A stretch of 7,643 nucleotides of DNA from a bacterium (GCA_021817025.1 JAKAWF010000153.1:1-7643); one strand, 5' to 3'; positions 1 to 5,571 are shown, counted from the first letter of the stretch. Numbers and translations: made by a program. Notes: generated by a model not told the origin, from the letters alone.

Positions 1-287
1 GAGTCCCCCGTCAGGGAGATCATGGCCGACCCAGCCATAACCACGCCACCGGACGCCGAGGTCGGATACCCAATGTTCGATGCCACGAAGCCACGTTGAG
101 CAGTGACCAGGGCAGCGCCCACGGGCGTGCCGCGATCAGGTGGGGTCCGGACGGTTGGCAAGGAGATCTGGAATGCAGATCCACTCGACCCCGCACGCTG
201 CGATGCCACTCCAGCACAAGCGGTCAGTGCGCCTACTACGAAGCATCCCAGGGCGGTCGCGACCACGGCCGCCGGAAGAGGTCTCAT
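1..287 (-). CDS. Putative lipoprotein, N-terminal part (3' end beyond window)
   Basis: An open frame begins at ATG 285-287 and stays open for 95 codons to the left edge, so the gene is cut by the window. The first residues read MRPLPAAVVATALGCFVVGALTAC: one Arg, a hydrophobic stretch at about 5-20, then a lipobox L21-T-A-C24, so the mature protein would be a lipid-anchored exported protein starting at Cys24. After Cys24 comes a Ser/Ala/Gly-rich linker (about 25-40), then a region with many Val, Ala, Gly and Thr that I do not recognise. An in-frame TAG lies at 306-308. The only alternative start between it and the ATG is TTG at 297-299, which I do not prefer. A G-rich run (GGTAGGGG) sits directly before the ATG, too close for an ideal ribosome site. 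The gene points away from the integrase, with about 700 bp between them. Lipoprotein nature is well supported by the signal; function is unknown. Confidence 0.6.
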   Translation of the reverse strand, partial: MRPLPAAVVATALGCFVVGALTACAGVASQRAGSSGSAFQISLPTVRTPPDRGTPVGAALVTAQRGFVASNIGYPTSASGGVVMAGSAMISLTGD

Positions 288-622
288 ACCCCTACCCAAC
301 GATGGCTATCTGGCCGCGGTTATCCCGTACAGCGGAAACAGCGGCCGGCAAGGGCTCCCGACTCCGGGACCCGTGGGCCCCGCCCCGGGAATGCGGCGAA
401 CGGCCGATAGTGCCTGCACCGCGCTCAGCTCGAAGCACCGGTAGCCCGCCACGTGTCGGTGGCGCCAAGGCGGCTCAAGACACCACTCAGGCGTCCTTGA
501 ATCGCCTGGGCGGCACCTGCCATCGGGCGCAGGATGAGGTCGAGCATGAGCGCGGCGGCAGGACAGTCGCAGGGCGGTGCCGCTCGGACGAGCCGGGACC
601 AGGCCCAGGGTACTGGCCGCCC

Positions 623-639
623 GGCGCGCGGGGCGCGCC
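623..639. repeat. GC-only perfect hairpin
   Basis: GGCGCGC (623-629), a GGG loop (630-632), then GCGCGCC (633-639): a perfect 7-bp stem made only of G and C. No T-run follows on either strand, so it is not a classical intrinsic terminator. It lies 17 bp before the next inverted repeat (657-688). Confidence 0.5.
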
Positions 640-656
640 CCGCCCATGGCCACGTG

Positions 657-688
657 GACCCCACGAGTGCCTGTAACACCGTGGGGTC
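657..688. repeat. Inverted repeat, 9-bp arms, upstream of integrase
   Basis: GACCCCACG (657-665) pairs perfectly with CGTGGGGTC (680-688). Inside, GTG (667-669) can pair with CAC (677-679), giving an almost continuous 12-bp stem with a one-base bulge and a 7-base loop. The bases after it are AAAATACG on the plus strand and there is no T-run on the minus strand, so a terminator role is unlikely. An operator or recombination-related site is possible but unproven. Confidence 0.5.
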
Positions 689-986
689 AAAATACGTGCG
701 CCCCATCTCGAGCTGATCTCGGATGAGAACTGTCCGCGCTCAGGAGGTCTCTCGGTCCCTCAAACCTGTCGGCGCAGCGCGGGCGCCCCATCTCGGCAGC
801 CTCGCCGGACATCCTCTGTGATGGTGCGGTCGGAAAGTCTGTCGGGAGCGCACCCAACCTGGCCGGCGCGGGCGGCGAAGGCAGCCGCTGAGGTGATTCG
901 CCCGTCTTCGTGTGCCCGGGTCGCTATCTTCCCTCCGCATTCCCCTCTCTGCCCGCCTCGCATCGATCGCCTCGGGTGCAGACCCC

Positions 987-2210
987 GTGAATAGGCGCGG
1001 CAACGGCGAGGGCACTGTGCGACGGCGAGCTGACGGCCGCTGGGAGGGCAGGCTGGCCCTGGTAGTGGACGACCGGATGGTCAGGAGGAGTTGTTCCGGG
1101 CGCACGCGAGCAGAGGTTCTGCACCGACTCCGCCTCACAGCCCAGAAACTCCGGTCTGGGCTGTCCGCCGCCGAATCCAGCCAGACCTTGGGCCACTACC
1201 TCCAGGAATGGCCCGGCGGCCAACGGTCATCGCTCCGCCCGGCGACCGTCAGCCTCTACGAAATGGTCGTCCGACGCCACCTGCGGCCCGAGATGGGCTC
1301 CGTCCGCCTGGATCGCCTGACAGTGGCCCAGGTCCAAGGAATGCTGAGGCGGCTCTCAGAGAACGGGCTGGCCCCGCGCAGCGTCGGTCATATCCGGGCA
1401 GTTCTGCGCTCGGCCCTCAACGAGGCCGTGCGCCAAGAGCTGGTGCCCAGGAACGTGGCCAGCCTGGCTCGCCCGCCCAGACCCCCGCAGCGCCTCATCG
1501 AGCCGGTCACGCCTGAGGAGTGCTCCTTGATCCTCGGATGCGCGCCAAGGTTCGACCTGCTGGCCGTGGTGGCGATCGCAGTGGGGATGGGACTGCGCCA
1601 GGGCGAGATCCTCGGTCTTGGGTGCCAGGACGTCGATCTGGAGCGCAGAACCCTGAAGGTGCAGCGGGCACTCCAGCGGGTTGACGGCCGAAGCCAGCTG
1701 GTGGACCCCAAGACCTCCAGGAGTCGGCGTACCCTGCCGATGCCGTGCATGGTTCACTCGGCGCTGCTGCGGCAGCGCTCTGTCCAGGATGAGCCCCGCA
1801 AGTTGGCCGGACCGCTTTGGGAGGAGGAGATCCCCGGTCTCGTCTTCACCACCGCACTGGGCCGACCACGCTGCGGGACTGCCGTCACTCACACCTTTCA
1901 CCGCCTGCTGGCGGAGGCCGGCGTGCGCCAGCGCACGTTCCACACGCTTCGCCACTCGGCGGCCACCCTCATGCTGGCCGGCGGCGTCGACCTGAAGGCA
2001 GTGAGCACCATGCTGGGGCACAGCCAGATTGGGCTCACGGCTGACACCTACGCCAGCGTGCTGCCCGGCCTGCAGCGCGAGGCAGCCGCCAGGATTGACG
2101 CCATACTGGCCACGGCGCCAACTTCAGGAGACTCGTGCAGAACTGGGGTCAAGACTGGGGTCAACGACACCGCCACGACATCCACGGCCCTGAAATGGGA
2201 GCGCATCTGA
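987..2210 (+). CDS. Tyrosine recombinase / phage-type integrase (intact)
   Basis: Site-specific recombinase expected to integrate and excise the mobile unit at the adjacent att site. From the GTG at 987 it is 407 aa, typical for actinobacterial phage/ICE integrases. Domain order: N-terminal arm-binding segment starting NRRGNGEGTVRRRADGRW; a SAM-like core-binding domain (TLGHYLQEW to NVASLARPP); then the catalytic domain. All key residues are visible (numbered from an alternative upstream GTG at 912): Arg229 in GMGLRQGE, Lys267 in PKTSRSRR, His344 and Arg347 in HTLRH, His370 in LGH, and nucleophile Tyr380 in ADTYASVLP. The 987 start is preferred because family homology begins there; GTG 912 would add 25 atypical residues. 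Neither has a good ribosome site. The stop codon lies 11 bp before the 45-bp att repeat, and the C-terminal tail is encoded by DNA carrying arm-like repeats. Not interrupted. Confidence 0.93.
   Translation: MNRRGNGEGTVRRRADGRWEGRLALVVDDRMVRRSCSGRTRAEVLHRLRLTAQKLRSGLSAAESSQTLGHYLQEWPGGQRSSLRPATVSLYEMVVRRHLRPEMGSVRLDRLTVAQVQGMLRRLSENGLAPRSVGHIRAVLRSALNEAVRQELVPRNVASLARPPRPPQRLIEPVTPEECSLILGCAPRFDLLAVVAIAVGMGLRQGEILGLGCQDVDLERRTLKVQRALQRVDGRSQLVDPKTSRSRRTLPMPCMVHSALLRQRSVQDEPRKLAGPLWEEEIPGLVFTTALGRPRCGTAVTHTFHRLLAEAGVRQRTFHTLRHSAATLMLAGGVDLKAVSTMLGHSQIGLTADTYASVLPGLQREAAARIDAILATAPTSGDSCRTGVKTGVNDTATTSTALKWERI
2144..2165 (+). repeat. Tandem 12-bp repeat in integrase 3' end, possible arm-type sites
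   Basis: TGGGGTCAAG (2144-2153) and TGGGGTCAAC (2156-2165), one 12-bp step apart, encode the VKTGVN part of the integrase tail. The TGnnnTCAAC shape resembles the 10-bp repeats on the other side of the att core (TGAGATCAAC, TGAAGTCAAC). A third GGGGTCAA is at 683-690. The arm-site role is inferred from position and spacing only. Confidence 0.35.
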
Positions 2211-2221
2211 TCTCAAAAAGT

Positions 2222-2266
2222 GGAGCCGACGGTCAGATTCGAACTGACGGCCAGCTGTTTACAAAA
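2222..2266. repeat. Distal att site: 45-bp copy of tRNA-Thr 3' half
   Basis: Perfect 45-bp direct copy of 5572-5616. It corresponds to the tRNA-Thr(TGT) gene from its anticodon loop through the T-arm and acceptor 3' strand to just past the discriminator base. Identity stops sharply on both sides (2221 T versus 5571 G; 2267 T versus 5617 C). The 5' half of a tRNA is absent to the right, so this is not a gene but a displaced recombination core left by site-specific integration. It is the outer junction of the 3.35-kb element and abuts the intact integrase gene on its left. Confidence 0.9.
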
Positions 2267-2276
2267 TAGGTGGTTC

Positions 2277-2330
2277 TGAGATCAACTTACTGGCAGCGTG
2301 AAGTCAACTGACTGCAACCTTGACTGCAGC
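2277..2330 (+). repeat. 10-bp direct repeats beside distal att (putative arm-type integrase sites)
   Basis: TGAGATCAAC (2277-2286), TGAAGTCAAC (2299-2308), TGACTGCAAC (2309-2318) and TGACTGCAGC (2321-2330), all in the same direction, with start-to-start steps of 22, 10 and 12 bp, about one or two helical turns. The same decamer is clustered beside the other att copy (5441-5553). Lambda-type integrases bind such short direct repeats flanking the core, so these are probably the arm sites of the element's original attP. Confidence 0.6.
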
Positions 2331-2337
2331 CTCGCAG

Positions 2338-2346
2338 TTATCCACA
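2338..2346 (+). promoter_or_regulatory. DnaA-box-like nonamer
   Basis: TTATCCACA is an exact match to the classical E. coli DnaA box. It stands alone, 8 bp after the last arm-like repeat, in a gene-free 200-bp stretch at the element's end. A single box is not an origin; a role in recombination or element copy control is speculative. Confidence 0.3.
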
Positions 2347-2408
2347 GCCTGAGCCACCCTCAGACGGTCCGCTCCAGCAGCCTTCCCAGGAGGTCGGCTG
2401 GCCCGGGC

Positions 2409-2642
2409 TCAGGCGAAGACGGGGATATCGTGAGCCGCGAGCAGCCGCCCGACCTCCTCACTCTCTGGGAGGTCGTCTAGTTCTACGCCCTGGCTCACAT
2501 TTAAGAGTTCGATCCCCAAGGGCTCACCAGAGGAGTCATAGTCGATCCGCCGCTCCGAGTCGAGATCCTCTCCGTATGCGTAGGTGCCCTTCCTTAGGGT
2601 GATGTAGATCGCATTAGCTTCTCGATCGTGCGCTAGGTGCAT
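2409..2642 (-). CDS. DUF2283 family small protein (possible antitoxin-like partner)
   Basis: A 77-residue protein of DUF2283 type. It begins HLAHDREANAIYITLRKG, matching the family pattern of a short beta strand with Asp/Ala/Asn then Y-I-x-L. Next come an acidic DLDSERRIDYDSSGEPLGIELLNVS core (about 27-50) and an acidic C-terminal helix region (DDLPESEEVGRLLAAH). No signal peptide or membrane segment; a cytoplasmic acidic protein. The ATG is at 2640-2642. A GAGGG ribosome site overlaps the stop codon of the upstream DUF4258 gene (TGAGGG), 12 bp separate the two frames, and the pair is probably co-translated. DUF2283 genes are often found next to DUF4258 genes in mobile or stress-related loci, which suggests a toxin-antitoxin-like pair, but the biochemical role is not established from sequence. 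Family call is firm; function is not. Confidence 0.82.
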   Translation of the reverse strand: MHLAHDREANAIYITLRKGTYAYGEDLDSERRIDYDSSGEPLGIELLNVSQGVELDDLPESEEVGRLLAAHDIPVFA

Positions 2643-2654
2643 GGCATATGGCCC

Positions 2655-2885
2655 TCAGTCCGCCACCGTGATGATCCGGGGCGGGTTCGAATCCTTGGCG
2701 ACTACCACTTTTACACGACGGCCGCCGGGATGCCCTATCACGATCAGGTTACCTTCCCGGTCACGGTAGCTCGTATGGTAGTCGGAAAGCACCGTCTCCA
2801 CCTCGCCCTCCGATATCTGGCGCTGCCTCATGCGATCACGGGCGTGGAACGTGTAGTCGGGCCTGGAGCCCTCTGCAGGCGTCAC
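2655..2885 (-). CDS. DUF4258 family small protein (possible toxin-like partner)
   Basis: A 76-residue basic protein of DUF4258 type. Visible family hallmarks: YTFHARDRMRQRQISEGEVETVL (about 11-33; the F-x-x-H-A-x-x-R-M-x-x-R helix followed by an I-S-x-x-E-V helix), then a beta sheet with YRDREGNLIVIGHPGGRRVKVVVA and a terminal IITVAD strand. This compact helix-plus-sheet layout resembles RelE/BrnT-like small toxins, so a toxin role is plausible but inferred. The start is GTG 2883-2885, with no ribosome site before it. Instead TATCCT lies 7 nt upstream, fitting a leaderless transcript as is common in Actinobacteria. It lies 22 bp downstream of the broken integrase gene and 12 bp upstream of the DUF2283 gene, all on the same strand. 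Confidence 0.8.
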   Translation of the reverse strand: MTPAEGSRPDYTFHARDRMRQRQISEGEVETVLSDYHTSYRDREGNLIVIGHPGGRRVKVVVAKDSNPPRIITVAD

Positions 2886-2892
2886 CTATAGC

Positions 2893-2898
2893 AGGATA
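2893..2898 (-). promoter_or_regulatory. Possible -10 element for leaderless DUF4258-DUF2283 mRNA
   Basis: Read on the minus strand, TATCCT is followed by the 7 bases GCTATAG and then the GTG start. That spacing fits an Actinobacteria-style -10 (TAnnnT) with transcription starting at the start codon. No convincing -35 is seen. The site is just before the integrase remnant's stop region, so the pair could be expressed independently of it. Confidence 0.25.
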
Positions 2899-2907
2899 GC
2901 CGAGGCG

Positions 2908-3414
2908 TTAAGTGGGCCGCTGGAGCAAGGCTCCCAGGCGGTCGGCCGCATGCCTCTTGAGGCTCGGCATGACTCCGGCGTAGGTGCTGGCGGTGAGGTT
3001 GACCGAGGTGTGGCCCAGCAGGGAGCTGACCGTGCTCAAGTCGGACCCCGAGGCCAGCATGAGCCCGGCGAAGGCATGGCGCAGGTGGTGCCAGTGCATC
3101 GGGGGGAGTCCGGCGGCTGAGAGCGCGTCGGCGAACTGGTGAGTGATCGCGCTCCCGCTGCGAGGTGCTCCGGTGGCCGTGGTGAACACCAGGGCAGGGA
3201 TTGACTCGCGCCACCTGCTCCCGGCGGCCAGCCGAGCCTCTAGTTGACTCTGGCGCTCTTGGGCGAGAGCGTCTGCTGAGTCCGCTGTCAGAGGCACCGT
3301 CCGCCTGCTGGTGCGGCTCTTGACCTCCACTAGCTGGTACTCCCCACCGAGGCGCTGGAAGGCTCTGGTGACGTGCAACTCACCATCGGCCACGTCCTGC
3401 CAGCGAAGCCCTAG
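2908..3414 (-). pseudogene. Tyrosine recombinase, C-terminal remnant split by an IS
   Basis: Remnant of a second integrase. The readable part starts LGLRWQDVADGELHV (the segment right after the first catalytic Arg in this family) and runs to a TAA at 2908-2910. It keeps Lys (VKSRTSRRTVPL), His-x-x-Arg in HHLRH, the LGH motif and the nucleophile Tyr in ASTYAGVMP, but lacks the arm-binding domain, core-binding domain and box I Arg. The frame is cut at 3411-3414, exactly where the IS inverted repeat begins. Joining across the IS gives EPLGLRWQDV, a normal family sequence, but an in-frame TAG lies just before that Glu and no N-terminal half is readable beyond it. A GTG at 3391-3393 could allow a 161-residue fragment, which could not catalyse recombination. 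It is related to but clearly different from the intact integrase at 987-2210. Confidence 0.88.
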
Positions 3415-3432
3415 CGGGACCTTCCTGGCTAG
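3411..3432 (+). repeat. IS terminal inverted repeat, left
   Basis: A 22-bp sequence starting CTAGCGGGACC and ending TGGCTAG, the exact reverse complement of 5306-5327. Matching stops immediately on both sides (3410/5328 and 3433/5305 do not pair). It marks the transposase-distal end of the IS. Confidence 0.85.
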
Positions 3433-3444
3433 TTGGTGGTGAGT

Positions 3445-3498
3445 CTAGGTAAACCCAGCAAACAAGCCGTTTTGTCGGTAGGGCTGTGTATTACCTAG
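3445..3498. repeat. Subterminal CTAGGTAA repeats inside left IS end
   Basis: CTAGGTAA (3445-3452) and its inverse TTACCTAG (3491-3498) form an 8-bp inverted pair. The second is part of GTGTATTACCTAG (3486-3498), a 13-bp sequence repeated inverted at 5194-5206 near the transposase start. They lie inside the terminal repeats, between the IS end and the transposase stop codon, and may be extra transposase-binding sites. Confidence 0.5.
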
Positions 3499-3502
3499 GC
3501 GG

Positions 3503-5218
3503 CTACCGCCGCGGGACGTAGGCCTCGAGGCCGAACAGGTGGTAGAGACGAGCCTGGGCAGGGTCCATCTCGGTGAGCATGTGTCGGGCCCGGGGTCGGC
3601 CCCGGGCTCCTTTGTAGAGCAGGACTGTCTCCTCGATCCCGCTCAGCTTGGATAACAGTTCCCTGACACTCATGGCGATCCCAGCTCGCTGGGTCTCGCG
3701 GGCCATGAGCCGAGCCACCGCCAGAGCCAGCACGTAGTACGCGACGTGGACCCGGATCTTCTGGTCGGTCCAGTGGAACATTGGGGAGAAGGTCACCACT
3801 TTGGGATCCTTCATCTGACGGAAGTCGGCCTCCACACGGGATTGGGAGCGGTAGGCGGCCACGACCGCCCGGATCGGCCACTCGTCCCGGTCGGTGAAGA
3901 GCACCCGCTTGCCAAACAGCTCGTCCCCAAGTGCCTGGCGCGCCTTGGTGTCAACGCTGAAGGTGAGCCGGAAGCTCGCTGGGGCGTCGCCATCGAGCGC
4001 CCAGGTGATCACCCGCTCGCACCACTGCGGCTGCAAGATCTTCGTGACCTCGGCCTCGACGCCGGTCCGGTCCTTGCGAGTCCTGCCCCGCTCCAGGCGG
4101 GCGGCGGTCTCGGCCAGTTGGCGGGTGGCCTTGGCCAGGGTTTGGGCCAAGCCCCGGACCTGTTTGTCATGCAAGGTCTGGGAGTGGGTGACGACCACCC
4201 GGTATTCGGCTCCCAGCGCGCTCGCCCGGGTCTCGAAGGCGGTCAGACCCGGGAAGGCCACCTCGTCAACTACCGCGTAGCGGCTCTGGGGCACCGCCAG
4301 CAGCGCGGGGTGCTCGGAGGGAGGTAGCGAGCCGACGAAGTGCAGAGGGCTTTGCTCGATGCGGGCCTGGTTCGCCTCGGAGTCCTGGCCGGCGTCATAG
4401 ACCAGGGTGAGCCCAGCGTCCTCACCACCGACGGTCCGGAAGCGCTGGCACAACTCGTCCACCATGAGCGGGAACTGGGTGACATCGGGGCGGTCGCCGG
4501 CATAGGCGTGGGAGACCAGGGGAATCCCTCCGTCAGTCGAGACGACCAGCCCCAGGCCGACCAGGCGCAGGTCGGCCCGCTTCTGCTTGGCATGACCCCG
4601 CTGGGCAATGGGAGCGCGGCCGTTGCCGGAGTCGATATACGTGGCGAAGTTCGTCATGTCGAGCACCAGTCCGGAGCAGTCGACGGCGAACTCACCTATG
4701 AGGTGGGCGACTACGCGCCGCTCGATCTCGACCAACTGCTCGGGCAAGACCGCGTCCATCGCATCCCAGAAACGCCGGTGGTCGAGGGCGCCAGCGGGAA
4801 GGCGGCACAGGCGGTTCCCGGCCTGGGTATCCCACCACTCCGAGAAGGCCAACTTGGAGCGCGGGGCAACCACCCGGTTCAAGACCGCCAGGGCAATGTA
4901 GGTGCCAACCGAGGCGGCCGCATCACTGCGCCGGGCGCCCACCACTCCGTCGACGATCTCGACGATCCGGAGGCGTTCGATTATCGACCAAGCCGCCGCG
5001 ATGTCGCCGAAGCCGAGGTGACGGCTGCGGTCGGGCTCGCCCGGGCCAGCCTCCCCCAGACGGGCCATCACCGCCTCGGCACTGCCGAGGTAGCGCTGGG
5101 AGACGATCCGGGGTTTGCCGTTCACCCGGGCCGACTCGGCCAGGTAGTAGTAGGTCCGCCCGTCCTGCTTCTTGCCGATGATGGAGGCGATATCTAGGTA
5201 ATACACTATCGCGCCCAA
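3503..5218 (-). CDS. IS1634-family DDE transposase
   Basis: Cut-and-paste type transposase of the IS1634 branch of the IS4-like superfamily, 571 aa from TTG 5216-5218. The N-terminus has the family signature IIGKKQDGRTYYYLAES followed by GKPRIVSQRYLG. DDE catalytic residues visible: Asp187 in LVLDMTNFATYID, Asp275 in LVYDAGQDSEAN, and Glu463 in YRSQSRVEADFRQMK, which also shows the Y...R...E(6)K signature with Lys470. The insertion between the second Asp and Glu (about 280-450) is the long beta-rich insertion usual for this group. A C-terminal HWTDQKIRVHVAYYVLAL segment follows. The protein is full length without frameshift. Start is uncertain: GTG 5204-5206, four codons in, is an alternative, and neither has a strong ribosome site; the 13-bp subterminal repeat covers this start region. 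Its only role is movement of the IS. Confidence 0.95.
   Translation of the reverse strand: MGAIVYYLDIASIIGKKQDGRTYYYLAESARVNGKPRIVSQRYLGSAEAVMARLGEAGPGEPDRSRHLGFGDIAAAWSIIERLRIVEIVDGVVGARRSDAAASVGTYIALAVLNRVVAPRSKLAFSEWWDTQAGNRLCRLPAGALDHRRFWDAMDAVLPEQLVEIERRVVAHLIGEFAVDCSGLVLDMTNFATYIDSGNGRAPIAQRGHAKQKRADLRLVGLGLVVSTDGGIPLVSHAYAGDRPDVTQFPLMVDELCQRFRTVGGEDAGLTLVYDAGQDSEANQARIEQSPLHFVGSLPPSEHPALLAVPQSRYAVVDEVAFPGLTAFETRASALGAEYRVVVTHSQTLHDKQVRGLAQTLAKATRQLAETAARLERGRTRKDRTGVEAEVTKILQPQWCERVITWALDGDAPASFRLTFSVDTKARQALGDELFGKRVLFTDRDEWPIRAVVAAYRSQSRVEADFRQMKDPKVVTFSPMFHWTDQKIRVHVAYYVLALAVARLMARETQRAGIAMSVRELLSKLSGIEETVLLYKGARGRPRARHMLTEMDPAQARLYHLFGLEAYVPRR
5194..5206 (+). repeat. Subterminal inverted repeat over transposase start
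   Basis: CTAGGTAATACAC, exact inverse of 3486-3498. On the coding strand it spells GTG TAT TAC CTA G, covering codons 5-9 of the transposase frame from TTG 5218 and including the alternative GTG start. Transposase bound here could influence its own expression; this is inference. Confidence 0.5.
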
Positions 5219-5305
5219 AATTGCAAGTCCCTGAATCCCACAAACCCCTTATCCAGACGCCCACCTTGGGAGTCCCTCAGCGCCCAGGGCCAGCCCCCAA
5301 ATGCG

Positions 5306-5327
5306 CTAGCCAGGAAGGTCCCGCTAG
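5306..5327 (-). repeat. IS terminal inverted repeat, right
   Basis: A 22-bp exact reverse complement of 3411-3432, about 90 bp upstream of the transposase start codon. It marks the transposase-proximal end of the IS. The integrase-derived flank resumes at 5328. Confidence 0.85.
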
Positions 5328-5440
5328 CGGCTCCTAGAGCCCACGTCAAGGGAATTGGCCCATGCTCCAGTTCAGGCAGCCCACCTGGCGGCGTACGGAC
5401 CCCATGCGGTGCCCTCGGAAGGGCCGACCCCATGCGCCAG

Positions 5441-5553
5441 TGACAGCAACGGCCCGAGGTTTGACAGCAACAAATCGAGATCAGAGACGCACATCGGTTC
5501 TGACTGCAACTTTGACTGCAACCGGGCTGCAAGTGACTTCAACCGTCTGCAAC
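5441..5553 (+). repeat. Array of 10-bp direct repeats beside tRNA-side att (putative arm-type sites)
   Basis: TGACAGCAAC at 5441-5450 and 5462-5471; TGACTGCAAC at 5501-5510 and 5513-5522; then GGGCTGCAAG (5524-5533), TGACTTCAAC (5534-5543) and CGTCTGCAAC (5544-5553). The last five start 12, 11, 10 and 10 bp apart, so they lie on one face of the helix. All face the same way as the repeats at 2277-2330. Position (19 bp from the 45-bp att core), helical phasing and recurrence at both element ends support integrase or accessory-protein binding sites. Confidence 0.65.
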
Positions 5554-5571
5554 CGCCTGAGATCAGATTTG

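Larger units (their letters stand above)
288..911. other. Gene-poor stretch between lipoprotein and integrase
   Basis: No recognisable gene in about 620 bp. It contains two strong inverted repeats (623-639 and 657-688, listed separately). The least unlikely small frame is 425-706 on the minus strand (93 codons, ATG at 704-706). Its C-terminal half reads like an ordinary helix-forming protein (LMLDLILRPMAGAAQAIQG) with GC-rich third positions, but its first half is Trp/Arg/Pro-rich and the start has no clear ribosome site. I do not call it a gene. I also looked for an excisionase or small helix-turn-helix gene upstream of the integrase on both strands and found nothing convincing. Confidence 0.5.
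3411..5327 (-). mobile_element. IS1634-family insertion sequence (about 1.9 kb)
   Basis: Bounded by perfect 22-bp inverted repeats at 3411-3432 and 5306-5327 and containing one full-length IS1634-type transposase. Each repeat ends in CTAG, and CTAGCGG occurs in direct orientation at 3411-3417 and 5324-5330. The target duplication may therefore be CTAG (4 bp) or up to 7 bp, with the exact IS boundary ambiguous by a few bases. It interrupts an integrase gene: the protein context LGLRWQDV lies directly outside the left end, and Glu-Pro is supplied from beyond the right end. The transposase and both ends look intact, so the IS may still be active. Confidence 0.85.

Noticed and set aside
178..182. 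KMAKS in cysS as a defective active site (residue positions counted from the TTG at 7594)
   Set aside because: The spacing and all zinc ligands visible are normal and this loop tolerates Ala at that place in other synthetases; nothing suggests loss of function.
623..688. Intrinsic transcription terminator(s)
   Set aside because: Stable stems but no T-run on either strand after them.
740..1138. 132-codon minus-strand frame overlapping the integrase start
   Set aside because: Arg/Pro-rich shadow composition and overlap with the integrase N-terminal domain; no known motif.
1356..2021. 221-codon open frame on the minus strand opposite the integrase
   Set aside because: Antisense shadow of the catalytic domain of a well-supported integrase.
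2222..2266. Second tRNA gene
   Set aside because: Only the 3' half from the anticodon loop onward is present; no acceptor 5' strand or D-arm follows to the right.
4340..5197. 285-codon open frame on the plus strand opposite the transposase
   Set aside because: Antisense shadow of a clear IS1634 transposase in GC-rich DNA; no recognisable protein features.
3486..5206. The 13-bp inverted repeats as the true IS ends
   Set aside because: Longer perfect 22-bp inverted repeats lie outside them, and the integrase reading frame resumes exactly at those outer ends; no target duplication flanks the 13-mers.
5441..5553. CRISPR array
   Set aside because: Repeats are only 10 bp, irregularly spaced, with no room for spacers; position at an att core fits integrase arm sites.
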